Shown here: positions 18,922-28,034 of the stretch, in pieces | Layout of the letters: every line of letters starts with the position of its first letter | Numbering within the stretch: position 1 is the first letter of the stretch | Assembly: GCA_029433525.1 (NCBI GenBank) | Contig: JAQTIF010000001.1 | Location: 2,108,001-2,172,000 of the forward strand | Length of the DNA stretch: 64,000 nt | Direction of reading: 5' to 3' | Source: Enterobacteriaceae bacterium ESL0689 | GTDB taxonomy: Bacteria; Pseudomonadota; Gammaproteobacteria; Enterobacterales; Enterobacteriaceae | Notes under the pieces: model-generated | Told to the model about the DNA's origin: nothing | Database searches by the model: none | Seen by the model: the letters and a program-made list of their open reading frames with translations, nothing else | Position numbers and translations under genes: made by a program

Positions 18922-20172
18922 TTATTGCAGGCGTTTATTCAGCCATCGTCCGGTCAGTAGGGCAACGATTAACAGCAAAGCAATAAAAGCACTGACCCCA
19001 CCCCAGCCGTAATAGTGCCAGAACAGGCCGCCGGATGTGCCTGCGATGCTTGAACCCAGATAATAACAAAACAGATACAGCGACGAAGCCTGCCCGCGTG
19101 CACGGTGGGCTCGCACGCCAACCCAACTGCTGGCGACGGAGTGAGCGGCAAAAAAACCGGATGAAAACAGTAGCATACCGATAAAGATCAACCATAACGA
19201 TGAAAACAGCGTTAATAGCAGACCCAGCAGCATAAGCGCGATAAACAGTAACATCACCGGCCCGCGACCATAACGTACAGTCATCATGCCAGCTTTCGGC
19301 GAACTCCAGGTGCCGATTAAAAAAACGACAGAAAGCATCCCCACCAGCGACTGACTGAGCGACCAGGGGGGCAGCATCAGGCGATAGCCAATGTAATTAA
19401 ACAGGGTGACAAAAGATCCCATCAACAAAAACCCCTCGACAAACAGCAAGGGAAGGCCACGATCATGCCAGTGTAAACGAAAATTTATTATCAGTGATTT
19501 GGGACGCAGCGAGGTCGGGCGGAAATGACGCGACTCCGGCAGGATCCGCCAGAACATAATCGCGGAGATGAGCGCGAAAAAACTGATAATCGCGACAGCG
19601 ATGCGCCAGTTAAAAAAATCGCTGAGGACACCGGTCAGCAATCGGCCGCTCATTCCACCAAGAGAATTACCGCTGATGTATAGCCCCATTGAAAAAGAGA
19701 GAAAGCTGGGGTGGATCTCTTCGCTCAGATAGGTCATGCCGACGGCGGCGACACCGCTGAGCGACAGGCCAATCAGGGCACGCATAATCAGTATTTCATG
19801 CCAGCCAGACATAACCGTGGTCAGCAAAGAACAACATGAAGCTAGCATCAGCGCGGTAATCATCACCGGTTTACGGCCAATGGCATCGGATAAAGGGCCG
19901 GTAAACAGCAACCCGACAGCCAGCATAATGGTAGAAACTGATAACGAAACGCTGCTGGCTGCCGCAGTAATACCAAACTGGTGCGACAATATTGGCAGGA
20001 TCGGCTGAACACAATAGAGCAGGGCAAAGGTCGTCAGTCCCGCTGAAAACAGCGCCAGCGTCACCTGGATAAAAGCGGGCGTACCACGTTTAATAAACTG
20101 ACTGGCAGAGGCAGGGAGGTTGTCGTTGATTTCGCTTTCCGCTACGTTATCAACGTGAGAGGTACGGCTCAC
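18922..20172 (-). CDS. ynfM: MFS transporter YnfM
   Basis: A predicted inner-membrane efflux transporter of the major facilitator superfamily, 416 residues against 417 in E. coli. GTG at 20172 (VSRTSHVDN) is preferred because AAGGA lies 7 bases upstream and the N terminus then matches E. coli; the longer ATG at 20283 does not. Family landmarks are the loop-2/3 motif GPLSDAIGRKPVM, the long conserved stretch around GVAAVGMTYLSEEIHPSF, and ILPESRHFRPTSLRPK. Twelve membrane segments fit. The LysR gene ynfL, normally divergent from it, is missing. Confidence 0.94.
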   Translation of the reverse strand: MSRTSHVDNVAESEINDNLPASASQFIKRGTPAFIQVTLALFSAGLTTFALLYCVQPILPILSHQFGITAAASSVSLSVSTIMLAVGLLFTGPLSDAIGRKPVMITALMLASCCSLLTTVMSGWHEILIMRALIGLSLSGVAAVGMTYLSEEIHPSFLSFSMGLYISGNSLGGMSGRLLTGVLSDFFNWRIAVAIISFFALISAIMFWRILPESRHFRPTSLRPKSLIINFRLHWHDRGLPLLFVEGFLLMGSFVTLFNYIGYRLMLPPWSLSQSLVGMLSVVFLIGTWSSPKAGMMTVRYGRGPVMLLFIALMLLGLLLTLFSSLWLIFIGMLLFSSGFFAAHSVASSWVGVRAHRARGQASSLYLFCYYLGSSIAGTSGGLFWHYYGWGGVSAFIALLLIVALLTGRWLNKRLQ

Positions 20173-20490
20173 AAAAAAATCCTTGTTAAAAATGCATCGC
20201 GTTAGCACAGACCATTGCTTAAAGGTATAAAAATCGATACCTGTTATGCTGCAAATAATCCGCTTGTTTTCAGACGACGTCAATAACCGTGGATGAGAAT
20301 GACGATACGTGGTTGTCAGAATCGGGATAAGGTTTGTTTCTCCAGAGAGGCGTTATGGGTCGGCGCAGTGATAACGACTTACGATCTTGCCATGATGACC
20401 GGTATGGCTTACAAAAAATCAATACCTGTTATTCTGCAAATAATCTGTTTGTTTTCAAATGACGCCAATAACCGCAGATATGTGGTCGAT
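20161..20490. repeat. Duplicated ynfM 5' region (decayed direct repeat)
   Basis: The ynfM start and promoter region (from GGTACGGCTCACAAAAAAATC at 20161, continuing with GATACCTGTTATGCTGCAAATAATC at about 20234) is repeated in the same orientation at 20401-20490 (GGTATGGCTTACAAAAAATC, then AATACCTGTTATTCTGCAAATAATC). The shared CTGTTAT(G/T)CTGCAAATAATC is 19 of 20 identical. The second copy lacks the stretch between ynfM's start and this block. It sits where ynfL would be expected. Confidence 0.65.
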
Positions 20491-20565
20491 CAGGACTAAA
20501 AATCACCAGTTTATTATAAGGTTAAGTAAAAATTTGACGTGAGATAGCGAACTGTTTCACCATAA

Positions 20566-20603
20566 GAAGACTTAGAGTCTGGCCAATCAGGCTCTAAGTC
20601 TTC
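20566..20603 (+). promoter_or_regulatory. Perfect 12-bp stem-loop in the mlc leader
   Basis: GAAGACTTAGAG (20566-20577) and CTCTAAGTCTTC (20592-20603) are exact complements around a 14-base loop, ending 45 bases before the mlc start. No T-run follows immediately. It may act as an attenuator, an mRNA-stability element or a palindromic operator. Confidence 0.55.
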
Positions 20604-20648
20604 ATGCAGCATTATTTTTCGTCATATATCAGCAAGGGGCGTTTAAAG

Positions 20649-21869
20649 GTGGTAACCGACAGTCAGCCGGGTCATATTGATCACATAAAACAGATGAACG
20701 CGAGGATAGTCTATCGTCTGATTGATCAACATGGCCCGATATCGCGCATTGATCTCTCCCGGCTTGCCCATCTGGCTCCGGCCAGTATCACCAAGATTGT
20801 GCGTGAAATGCTGGACGCGCATCTGGTACAGGAGACCGAAATCCAGGAGTCCGCTTGTCGCGGGCGTCCGGCGACAGGGCTGATGATTGAAACCGAAACC
20901 TGGCACTATTTAGCGATATCTGTCCGCCCCGGTCATATCGTTCTCGCGTTATGTGATTTAAGCGGTAAGCGGGTAGCGGAAGACCACCGTTATCTGACAT
21001 CGCAACCCCAGCCTTCTTTTGTTGCCCGGATCATCGACCATATTGATCAGTTTTTTATCCGTCATCAGCAAAAACTGGAACGCCTGACCGCGATTGCTAT
21101 CACATTACCGGGAATGATTGATTCTAAAAAAGGGACGATTCACCGTATGCCGTTTTATGCTGAAGTCACCCATCTTCCACTGGGTGAGCTTTTAGCCAAC
21201 CATATTGGTGTACCGGTTTATATCCAGCATGATATTAGTGCCTGGACCCTGGCTGAGTCATTATTTGGCGCCGCAAAAGGTGCGCAGGATGTCATTCAGG
21301 TGGTGATCAATCATCATGTGGGTGCATCGGTTATCGCCAACGGTCATCTGTTGCAGGCAGGGGGACATAATCTGCTGGAGATAGGTCACATTCAGGTCGA
21401 TCCGGATGGCGAATGCTGCTACTGTGGCAATCACGGCTGCCTTGAAACGATCATTAGTATTGACCGGGTTCTGGCACGGGCGCAGGCACAGATGCGTCAG
21501 ACCCAGGATTCTGTGTTACATCAGCAACCATTAAGCGTAGAATGGCTCTGCCAGGCGGCACTACAAGGGGATAAGCTGGCGCGGGATATTATCAATGGAA
21601 TCGGTCAGCACATGGGACGAATTCTGGCTATCATGGTTAATTTATTTCACCCACAAAAAATTTTGCTGGGTTCTCCTTTTAACCAGGCGGCGGAGATCTT
21701 ATTTCCGGCCATCTCAGCATGTATTCGACAACAAGCACTACCGGACTACAGAAATCATATTCCTGTTGCAGCGACACGACTTGCTCATCCGGGAATGACA
21801 ATGGGAATAGCGCTGATTAAAGATGCCCTTTATAACGGCTCGCTACTTATTCGATTATTACAAGGTTAG
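20649..21869 (+). CDS. mlc: ROK-family repressor Mlc
   Basis: A global repressor of sugar uptake genes (ptsG, pts, mal, man) whose activity is controlled by sequestration on membrane-bound EIICB-Glc. The GTG at 20649 (VVTDSQPGHIDHIK) aligns with the GTG start of E. coli mlc; the ATG at 20604 would add 15 residues and overlap the hairpin. The N-terminal winged helix (GPISRIDLSRLAHLAPASITKIVREML) is highly conserved. The ROK core holds the zinc motif CYCGNHGCLE and ends in NGSLLIRLLQG. It has 406 residues, the E. coli length. Confidence 0.96.
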   Translation: MVTDSQPGHIDHIKQMNARIVYRLIDQHGPISRIDLSRLAHLAPASITKIVREMLDAHLVQETEIQESACRGRPATGLMIETETWHYLAISVRPGHIVLALCDLSGKRVAEDHRYLTSQPQPSFVARIIDHIDQFFIRHQQKLERLTAIAITLPGMIDSKKGTIHRMPFYAEVTHLPLGELLANHIGVPVYIQHDISAWTLAESLFGAAKGAQDVIQVVINHHVGASVIANGHLLQAGGHNLLEIGHIQVDPDGECCYCGNHGCLETIISIDRVLARAQAQMRQTQDSVLHQQPLSVEWLCQAALQGDKLARDIINGIGQHMGRILAIMVNLFHPQKILLGSPFNQAAEILFPAISACIRQQALPDYRNHIPVAATRLAHPGMTMGIALIKDALYNGSLLIRLLQG

Positions 21870-21979
21870 TCGTTCTCATTGTCGTACTAAAAATTGCGTT
21901 ATCGCAAGCTAGTTTGCGCGTCTACCACGTAGACTTTACTTTTTATTATTCTGTTTCATTAGCTGTGGAGTTAGTAGTA

Positions 21980-22675
21980 ATGTTTAAGCGTTTCTTTATA
22001 ACAGGAACTGATACTGCGGTTGGTAAAACAGTCGTTTCACGCGCACTGTTACAGGCGCTGGCAACCAGCGGTAAAAGCGTAGCGGGGTATAAACCTGTCG
22101 CCAAAGGCAGCAAGGAAACCCCGGAAGGATTACGTAATAGAGATGCGCTGGTATTACAGAGTGTATCAACGCTGGCGCTATCCTATGATGAAATTAACCC
22201 CATCGCCTTTAGCGAAGATGAGAGCAGCATAGCGCATAGCTGTCCGATTGATTATGGCAAGCTGAGTGGTGGACTCCAGCATTTGAGTGCTCAGGTCGAT
22301 TATGTCGTGATTGAAGGCACCGGAGGATGGCGGAGTCTGATGAATGATCTGCGCCCCCTCTCTGAATGGGTTGTTCAGGAGCAGCTACCGGTATTGCTGG
22401 TGGTGGGCATTCAGGCTGGGTGTATCAATCATGCTCTTCTGACGGCTCAGGCGATCACCAATGACGGCCTGCCCCTGATTGGCTGGGTCGCCAACCGGAT
22501 TAATCCGGGGTTGTCTCATTACGCAGAAATTATTGATGTTCTGAGTAAAAAACTCCCCTGTCCGCTGATTGGCGAACTGCCTTATTTACCGCGCGCTGAA
22601 CAGCGTGAATTGAGTCACTATATTAAATTAACGATGCTGAATGAAGTGATGTCGGCTGAGCGGATCATGGCATAA
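21980..22675 (+). CDS. ynfK: Dethiobiotin synthetase paralogue YnfK (BioD2)
   Basis: A second BioD-type ATP-dependent dethiobiotin synthetase, the penultimate step of biotin synthesis in family terms; the in vivo role of this paralogue is less clear. The start at 21980 gives 231 residues, as in E. coli. The P-loop is FFITGTDTAVGKTVVSRALL near the N terminus. EGTGGWRSLMNDLRPLSEW and GWVANRINPGLSHYAEII are strongly conserved. It follows mlc directly and is closed by a terminator. Confidence 0.94.
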   Translation: MFKRFFITGTDTAVGKTVVSRALLQALATSGKSVAGYKPVAKGSKETPEGLRNRDALVLQSVSTLALSYDEINPIAFSEDESSIAHSCPIDYGKLSGGLQHLSAQVDYVVIEGTGGWRSLMNDLRPLSEWVVQEQLPVLLVVGIQAGCINHALLTAQAITNDGLPLIGWVANRINPGLSHYAEIIDVLSKKLPCPLIGELPYLPRAEQRELSHYIKLTMLNEVMSAERIMA

Positions 22676-22707
22676 TCACGCTGTTTTGATCAGATCGCAA
22701 AGATAAA

Positions 22708-22736
22708 AAGGGCGGTCAGTTTCACTGACCGCCCTT
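22708..22736. terminator. Terminator between ynfK and ynfB
   Basis: AAGGGCGGTCAG (22708-22719) pairs perfectly with CTGACCGCCCTT (22725-22736) around a 5-base loop, with A- and T-rich flanks. It can serve both convergent genes. Confidence 0.85.
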
Positions 22737-22768
22737 CCGTTTGTTGCCCGCGATAAACCGACGTGGCA

Positions 22769-23110
22769 CTAGGGTGTAATCACGCGCCCGGTCTGGCGGT
22801 TCAGGCAGCGTCGGGTATTGGGTTCCCAGTAGGCGTTAAGATCAGCGCTTTTCTGGCAATTATCTTTAGCATCAAAGGCGGTATCCGTTTTATCCCACTC
22901 TTTTTCGTTACGCCGGTTTATTTTCTGGCGTAAAGATCGGGTGTCATCCCACTGTTCTTTTTCCATCGCCGCCTGCTGACGGCTCAGTGTATTGTCACCA
23001 GATTCGATCACTAATCTTTCTGTTCTGGCAACAGAAGGGGCGGAAAAACCGATAGCACTTAGCATGAATAAGGCAACCAGAGAGCGATATTGCCGGGGTA
23101 ATAACTTCAT
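22769..23110 (-). CDS. ynfB: UPF0482 family exported protein YnfB
   Basis: A small exported protein of unknown function, 113 residues as in E. coli from the start at 23110. The N-terminal signal peptide ends near PSVA. The mature protein shows [23 protein letters not shown], then [21 protein letters not shown] and [14 protein letters not shown], with two cysteines that could form a disulfide. It lies downstream of ydfG in the same orientation, as in E. coli order. Confidence 0.92.
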   Translation of the reverse strand: MKLLPRQYRSLVALFMLSAIGFSAPSVARTERLVIESGDNTLSRQQAAMEKEQWDDTRSLRQKINRRNEKEWDKTDTAFDAKDNCQKSADLNAYWEPNTRRCLNRQTGRVITP

Positions 23111-23275
23111 CACTGTTTCCTTTTTTAAAATCATTGCGTTCAATACTGCAAGTCTACTTGATCCTGGATGCAATTGCAGGTAATAAAAATGCAGAAATAT
23201 GTTAATTTTTCTTTATTAGAATCATGAAATTATGTTATTTCCATACTGTAACATTAAGCGTACAGGCGCACGACT

Positions 23276-24025
23276 TTAACTTTTGCGCTGCACGCTCAGG
23301 CCAGCAAAGCTCTGGCAGACCGGCATCATCTCCAGAGTGTTGATGTTGACATGCGCAGGCAGCGTTGCCACCCACCATACCGCGGCTGTCACATCTTCCG
23401 CCGTCAGTGGCTGGCTATTTTCATAGGTTTTACTGGCTTTCACATCATCACCTTTAAAACGGACATGAGAGAACTCGGTTCCGCCCACCAGACCCGGTTC
23501 TATATTGGTCACCCGGATAGCGGTGCCCTGTAAATCAGTACGCAGGTTCAGACTGAACTGATGAACAAAGGCTTTGGTTGCGCCATAAACATTACCACCG
23601 GTATAGGGCCAGCTACCTGCGGTAGAGCCGATATTGATAATATGACCACGGTTACGGGCGACCATACCCGGTAGTACAGCATGGGTCATGTAGACCAGCC
23701 CCTTATTATTGGTATCAATCATCGTTTCCCAGTCGTCAGGGTCCGCCTGCCAGGCGACCTCCAGACCGAGCGCCAGTCCGGCGTTGTTGACCAGGATATC
23801 AATCTGCTGCCACGCGGCAGGAAGAGCGGCTACCATCTCTTCGACCGCATGGCGATGTCGCACATCAAGGACGGCGGGATAAAGATTATCACCGAATTCC
23901 TCTTTTAATGCCTTTAACCGTTGCTCACGACGCCCGGTAGCGATCACTTTGTGACCCTGAGCAATAAAATGGCGAGTGATACACTCCCCAAAGCCGGCTG
24001 TTGCGCCGGTCACCAGAATAATCAT
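23276..24025 (-). CDS. ydfG: Short-chain dehydrogenase YdfG (3-hydroxy acid / malonic semialdehyde)
   Basis: An NADP-dependent SDR oxidoreductase acting on 3-hydroxy acids such as serine, allo-threonine and malonic semialdehyde. From 24025 it has 249 residues. The Rossmann glycine motif is VTGATAGFGECI near the N terminus, NNAG occurs in the middle, and the catalytic serine and YxxxK are in NIGSTAGSWPYTGGNVYGATK. The C-terminal INTLEMMPV matches E. coli. It is divergent from dcp. Confidence 0.95.
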   Translation of the reverse strand: MIILVTGATAGFGECITRHFIAQGHKVIATGRREQRLKALKEEFGDNLYPAVLDVRHRHAVEEMVAALPAAWQQIDILVNNAGLALGLEVAWQADPDDWETMIDTNNKGLVYMTHAVLPGMVARNRGHIINIGSTAGSWPYTGGNVYGATKAFVHQFSLNLRTDLQGTAIRVTNIEPGLVGGTEFSHVRFKGDDVKASKTYENSQPLTAEDVTAAVWWVATLPAHVNINTLEMMPVCQSFAGLSVQRKS

Positions 24026-24212
24026 GATGGCTCCTGTTATTCTCTGGATATTAAAAATGGAAGCGGAATAAATATGGGCCTGGCTCATCAAGCTCTCAGT
24101 CTGTCACCGTCAGCAAAAGGAAGTCATTGCTGTTAATCAATGAGTTGATTAATCTGTATCACGGTCTTATCAAGGCTAACACGACAGCCCGTTCCAGGAA
24201 AACAGTATCATA

Positions 24213-26258
24213 ATGGAAAACAATCCTTTTTTAAGTGCCAGCACGCTGCCCTATCAGGCGCCTCGTTTTGATCTCATCAAAGATGCCCATTACCGGCCTG
24301 CTTTTGATGAAGGCATTCGACAGCAACGTCAGGAGATCGCTGCGATCATTGCTCATCGGCAGCCCGCTGATTTTACCAATACGATACAGGCGCTGGAGCA
24401 AAGCGGACAACTGCTGGCGCGCGTGACTCATGTATTCTTTGCCATGACGAACGCACACACCAACCCGCAATTACAGGCGCTGGATGAGCAATTCTCGGCT
24501 GAACTGGCGGAACACGAAAACCAGATCTGGCTAAACGACGCACTATTTCAGCGTGTAAAACAGGTCTGGCAACAACGGGAAACACTGGCGTTAGATGACG
24601 AAGCGCAGCGTTTGCTGACCATCACATGGCAACGGTTCACGCTCGCCGGGGCGCAGCTTGCTGAAGAGCAAAAAACGGTGCTACGTGAGCTGAATAAACA
24701 AGCGGCGGCGCTGCAGAGTCAGTTTCAGCATCGTTTGCTGGCTGCCGTCCAGTCAGGTGGGGTGGTGTTTGACACCCGGCAACAGCTGGCAGGACTGAGT
24801 GAAGATGAGATAGCGATAGCGGCTGAAATGGCGGCTGACAAAGGGCTGGACGGACACTGGCTGTTATCTTTAGTCAATACCACACAACAACCTGCCTTAC
24901 AGGAATTATCGCTTCGTCAGAGCCGGGAACAGTTATTCGCGGCGAGCTGGAACCGTAACCAGCAGGGAGACGCGAACGATACCTGTGATTTACTGCTGCG
25001 CCTGGTCGCGATCCGCGCCCAGCAAGCACAGCAACTGGGCTTTACCAGTTATGCCAGCTGGGCGATGGCCGATCAGATGGCGGGCTCGCCAGAGACGGCA
25101 TTCACCTTTATGCGCCAGATTGTACCGGCGGCAAAACAGCGGGCAGAAGAGGAGCAAAGGGCGATCCAGCAACGAATGGATGAAGAGGAGAGCGGAGCCA
25201 CTGTTACCTCCTGGGACTGGTTATTTTATAGCGAGCAGGTACGGCGGCAAAAATTTGCGCTTGATGACACGCAACTCAGGCCCTATTTCGCACTTGAGCG
25301 CGTGCTGGTCGATGGCGTGTTCTGGAGTGCTACTCAGCTGTTTGGTTTAGCCTTTGTTGAGCGCTTCGATATTCCGGTCTATCACCCCGATGTCCGGGTA
25401 TGGGAAATTTTTGATACGAATGGTGAAGGCATCGCCTTATTTTACGGTGATTTTTTCGCTCGGGAGTCGAAAAGCGGCGGTGCATGGATGGGCGTTTTCG
25501 TTGAGCAATCCACGCTGCTGGCACAACGGCCGGCCATCTATAACGTCTGTAACATCCAGAAGCCGCGTGCCGGGCAGTGTGCCCTGTTGTCATGGGATGA
25601 GGTGATTACGCTATTTCATGAGTTTGGCCATGCGTTACATGGATTATTTGCCCGCCAGCGTTATGCCAGTCTGTCGGGAACCAATACGCCCCGTGACTTT
25701 GTGGAATTTCCCTCGCAAATCAATGAACACTGGGCCAGTGACCCCGAGGTGTTTAGCCACTATGCCCGCCATTATCAGACCGGCGAAGCCATGCCGGAAG
25801 CATTACGGGCAAAAATGCGCCGTGCCGCCCTGTTCAATAAAGGCTATGAGATGAGCGAACTGCTGGCGGCGGCGTTGCTGGATCTGCACTGGCATAGCCT
25901 CTCTGCCGGGGAAGCGGTGGAGGATGTCAATGCATTTGAAACTGCGGCGTTAAAAACCGAACAATTACATCTGGCCGCGATACCACCGCGTTATCGTAGC
26001 AGCTATTTCGCCCATATTTTTGCCGGTGGTTATGGTGCGGGTTATTACGCTTATCTGTGGACTCAAATGCTGGCAGATGATGGTTTTCAGTGGTTTGTTG
26101 AACAGGGCGGATTAAGCCGTGAAAATGGCCAGCGATTCCGTGATGCGATCCTGTCACGCGGCAATAGTTGTGATTTGGCCGAGCTTTACCGTCAGTGGCG
26201 CGGCGCAGATCCACACATTGCACCGATGCTGAAAAATCGTGGCTTAGCGCGAGGATAA
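24213..26258 (+). CDS. dcp: Peptidyl-dipeptidase Dcp
   Basis: A zinc peptidase of family M3 that removes C-terminal dipeptides, helping to degrade small peptides. The 681 residues equal E. coli Dcp in length. The zinc motif is FHEFGHALHGLF with H469 as first ligand, and the glutamate ligand follows in FVEFPSQINEHW. Also conserved are VWEIFDTNGEGIALFYGDFFAR and PPRYRSSYFAHIFAGGYGAGYYAYLWTQ-type C-terminal substrate motifs. No signal peptide is seen. Confidence 0.97.
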   Translation: MENNPFLSASTLPYQAPRFDLIKDAHYRPAFDEGIRQQRQEIAAIIAHRQPADFTNTIQALEQSGQLLARVTHVFFAMTNAHTNPQLQALDEQFSAELAEHENQIWLNDALFQRVKQVWQQRETLALDDEAQRLLTITWQRFTLAGAQLAEEQKTVLRELNKQAAALQSQFQHRLLAAVQSGGVVFDTRQQLAGLSEDEIAIAAEMAADKGLDGHWLLSLVNTTQQPALQELSLRQSREQLFAASWNRNQQGDANDTCDLLLRLVAIRAQQAQQLGFTSYASWAMADQMAGSPETAFTFMRQIVPAAKQRAEEEQRAIQQRMDEEESGATVTSWDWLFYSEQVRRQKFALDDTQLRPYFALERVLVDGVFWSATQLFGLAFVERFDIPVYHPDVRVWEIFDTNGEGIALFYGDFFARESKSGGAWMGVFVEQSTLLAQRPAIYNVCNIQKPRAGQCALLSWDEVITLFHEFGHALHGLFARQRYASLSGTNTPRDFVEFPSQINEHWASDPEVFSHYARHYQTGEAMPEALRAKMRRAALFNKGYEMSELLAAALLDLHWHSLSAGEAVEDVNAFETAALKTEQLHLAAIPPRYRSSYFAHIFAGGYGAGYYAYLWTQMLADDGFQWFVEQGGLSRENGQRFRDAILSRGNSCDLAELYRQWRGADPHIAPMLKNRGLARG

Positions 26259-26285
26259 GAATAGCACGTCAGGGCAGGCTGTTAG

Positions 26286-26320
26286 CGGGTAAAGGGGGTT
26301 GATAAGCCCGCCTTTACCCG
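26286..26320 (+). terminator. Stem-loop after dcp
   Basis: CGGGTAAAGG (26286-26295) pairs with CCTTTACCCG (26311-26320); the inner GGG/CCC extends the stem. No clear T-run follows, so efficiency is uncertain. Confidence 0.55.
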
Positions 26321-26461
26321 GCCACCAATGAAAAAGAGATATCGGGCGATACTGACGACAACCGCTATTGAACCCGTATTCAGCCGTCCACGGCTGGCGG
26401 CGGCTGGTCAGGGGAGGGTGGCAGTCTCTGTGTTCAGTCTCGTCCCGAACAGCAGAAAAGA

Positions 26462-26992
26462 TTATTTCCGCAGAGACGCAAACAGATCTTTTTCAAAAAC
26501 ACCGTTACTTTTACACTCGACGGGCTTCACTTTATCGTTGCCATCGGGTGCCGTAACGCCGGCGATGCCTGAGACAGAGACAGTGATATTGCTCCCTTCC
26601 TCAGCGGGCCATATCTGAGTCACAATACGGTAGTGCTCCTGGATATTTTGTTTCTGTGGCAACATTGAACAGTCCAGAAACAGTCCTGCCAGCTGGTCAT
26701 CATGACCTGTCGCAGCGATAATGCCACTATCCTGATCGGTGACTGTCGGGTTCAAGCTCTTGCGCTGGTAGTAAACCTCGACAGCATTGAATAACTCATC
26801 GGGTTTTCGATTCGTCAGTTTAAGCACCGGAGCGCTCTCCGTCATACCGTCTGCAGCACTTTGTTGCGTATTATCAGCTCCTCCTCCCGTTTTCACCGGG
26901 CCGTAAACCGTAATACAACCAGAAAGCAGGAAAATTATCAGATATAATGATTTTTGCAAAACAGAGCCTACCGATAATAAAGAGTTGTACAT
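26462..26992 (-). CDS. Lipoprotein of unknown function
   Basis: From the start at 26992 (MYNSLLSVG) the 176-residue product has a hydrophobic signal ending in the lipobox LLSGC. The mature part is a soluble domain with KPDELFNAVEVYYQRKSL, a cysteine in LFLDCSMLPQ and another near KPVECKSNGVF. I do not recognise the family. The gene and its flanks are richer in A+T than dcp and the codon use differs, consistent with acquisition. It has no obvious operon partner. Confidence 0.6.
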   Translation of the reverse strand: MYNSLLSVGSVLQKSLYLIIFLLSGCITVYGPVKTGGGADNTQQSAADGMTESAPVLKLTNRKPDELFNAVEVYYQRKSLNPTVTDQDSGIIAATGHDDQLAGLFLDCSMLPQKQNIQEHYRIVTQIWPAEEGSNITVSVSGIAGVTAPDGNDKVKPVECKSNGVFEKDLFASLRK

Positions 26993-27656
26993 GCCGAAAG
27001 ATGAAAACACAGTAGGATAAAAAAGAATAATTTGTATTTCATTATAGACTCCTGTCATTAATAAATAGATAAAACGCATCCTGTCACAATCCTTTTTATC
27101 TTATCCTGTTAAGGACAATAAGTCTATACTACAATAAAATAGATTATCATATAATAACCGTTTTATTCATTCCTTAAGGATCAATAACTGATAATTAAAA
27201 TTATATAACAAGGCATCATCATAGCGCTCAGGCGCAAAGATCATCGGCACTAACCGGGTCTGATGATCGATTATTGCCAATGCCACTTGCTGATATTGAC
27301 AGGCTGGCATTTACTGCGTGCTTGATTGCAGTAACAGCACTGATGTTTTTTATATAAGCAATCATCTGTTTTATATTTCATTTACCCAGAAAGGGGGCAG
27401 GCGATCAGAAATATAAAAAGGATCTCCTGCCATGATAATTCATCAACAGCAACACTGTGACAATATATTGCCTGGAGGACAATAAAAATATTTGTATCCC
27501 CTGTTACGGGAGAGTACCCTGTGTTCGACCGTCGGTAGCTTATTACCTGATCCATCGCCATTGATGTTATCACGGAGATTTTTAAAATCTATGCTACATT
27601 AATATAACTTTGATTTCACTTTTCTGGTCTGTATATTTTTAATGAGAAGATAAAAG
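26993..27656. other. AT-rich spacer with a 47-codon ORF
   Basis: About 660 bases without a confident gene. The only suggestive frame is a minus-strand ORF at 27167-27310 encoding 47 residues (MPACQYQQVALAIIDHQ at the start, APERYDDALLYNFNYQLL near the end). It reads like the tail of a real protein, preceded by a stop codon, so it may be a small gene or a remnant. I see nothing else in this stretch. Confidence 0.35.
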
Positions 27657-27878
27657 ATGAAGAATTTTATTATCGTCACAATATTAGCAACTTTACTGGC
27701 AAGTTGTGCGCAGGATTCACCCTGTGTTCCTGTCTATGATGATCAAGGGCGACTGGTACATACCAATACCTGTATGAAAGGAACCACGCAGGATAACTGG
27801 GAAACCACCGGTGCCATCGCGGGCGGCCTGACCGCTATCGCTGGTCTGACGTTAGGCATTATTGCTCTGACGCGGTAA
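27657..27878 (+). CDS. Small lipoprotein of unknown function
   Basis: A 73-residue product with a signal peptide ending in the lipobox LLASC. The short mature part contains two further cysteines (SPCVPVYDD and HTNTCMKG). A C-terminal glycine-rich hydrophobic helix (AIAGGLTAIAGLTLGIIAL) could insert in a membrane. GAGAAG lies upstream of the ATG. No family is recognised. It stands alone in an AT-rich stretch between two other accessory genes. Confidence 0.6.
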   Translation: MKNFIIVTILATLLASCAQDSPCVPVYDDQGRLVHTNTCMKGTTQDNWETTGAIAGGLTAIAGLTLGIIALTR

Positions 27879-28034
27879 TGACAACATGGCGGGGCGGTTG
27901 TTTGCCTTGCCCGGATGATTCTGACGCCTTGTTTGTCGGATACCTGTCCAATCTTGTCTCCCCGGCAGTGCCAGAAACCCTGTATGTTGCGGTTTCCAGC
28001 ACTGTGGGTATAGCTGAGCACTTAGCCACGTGGC

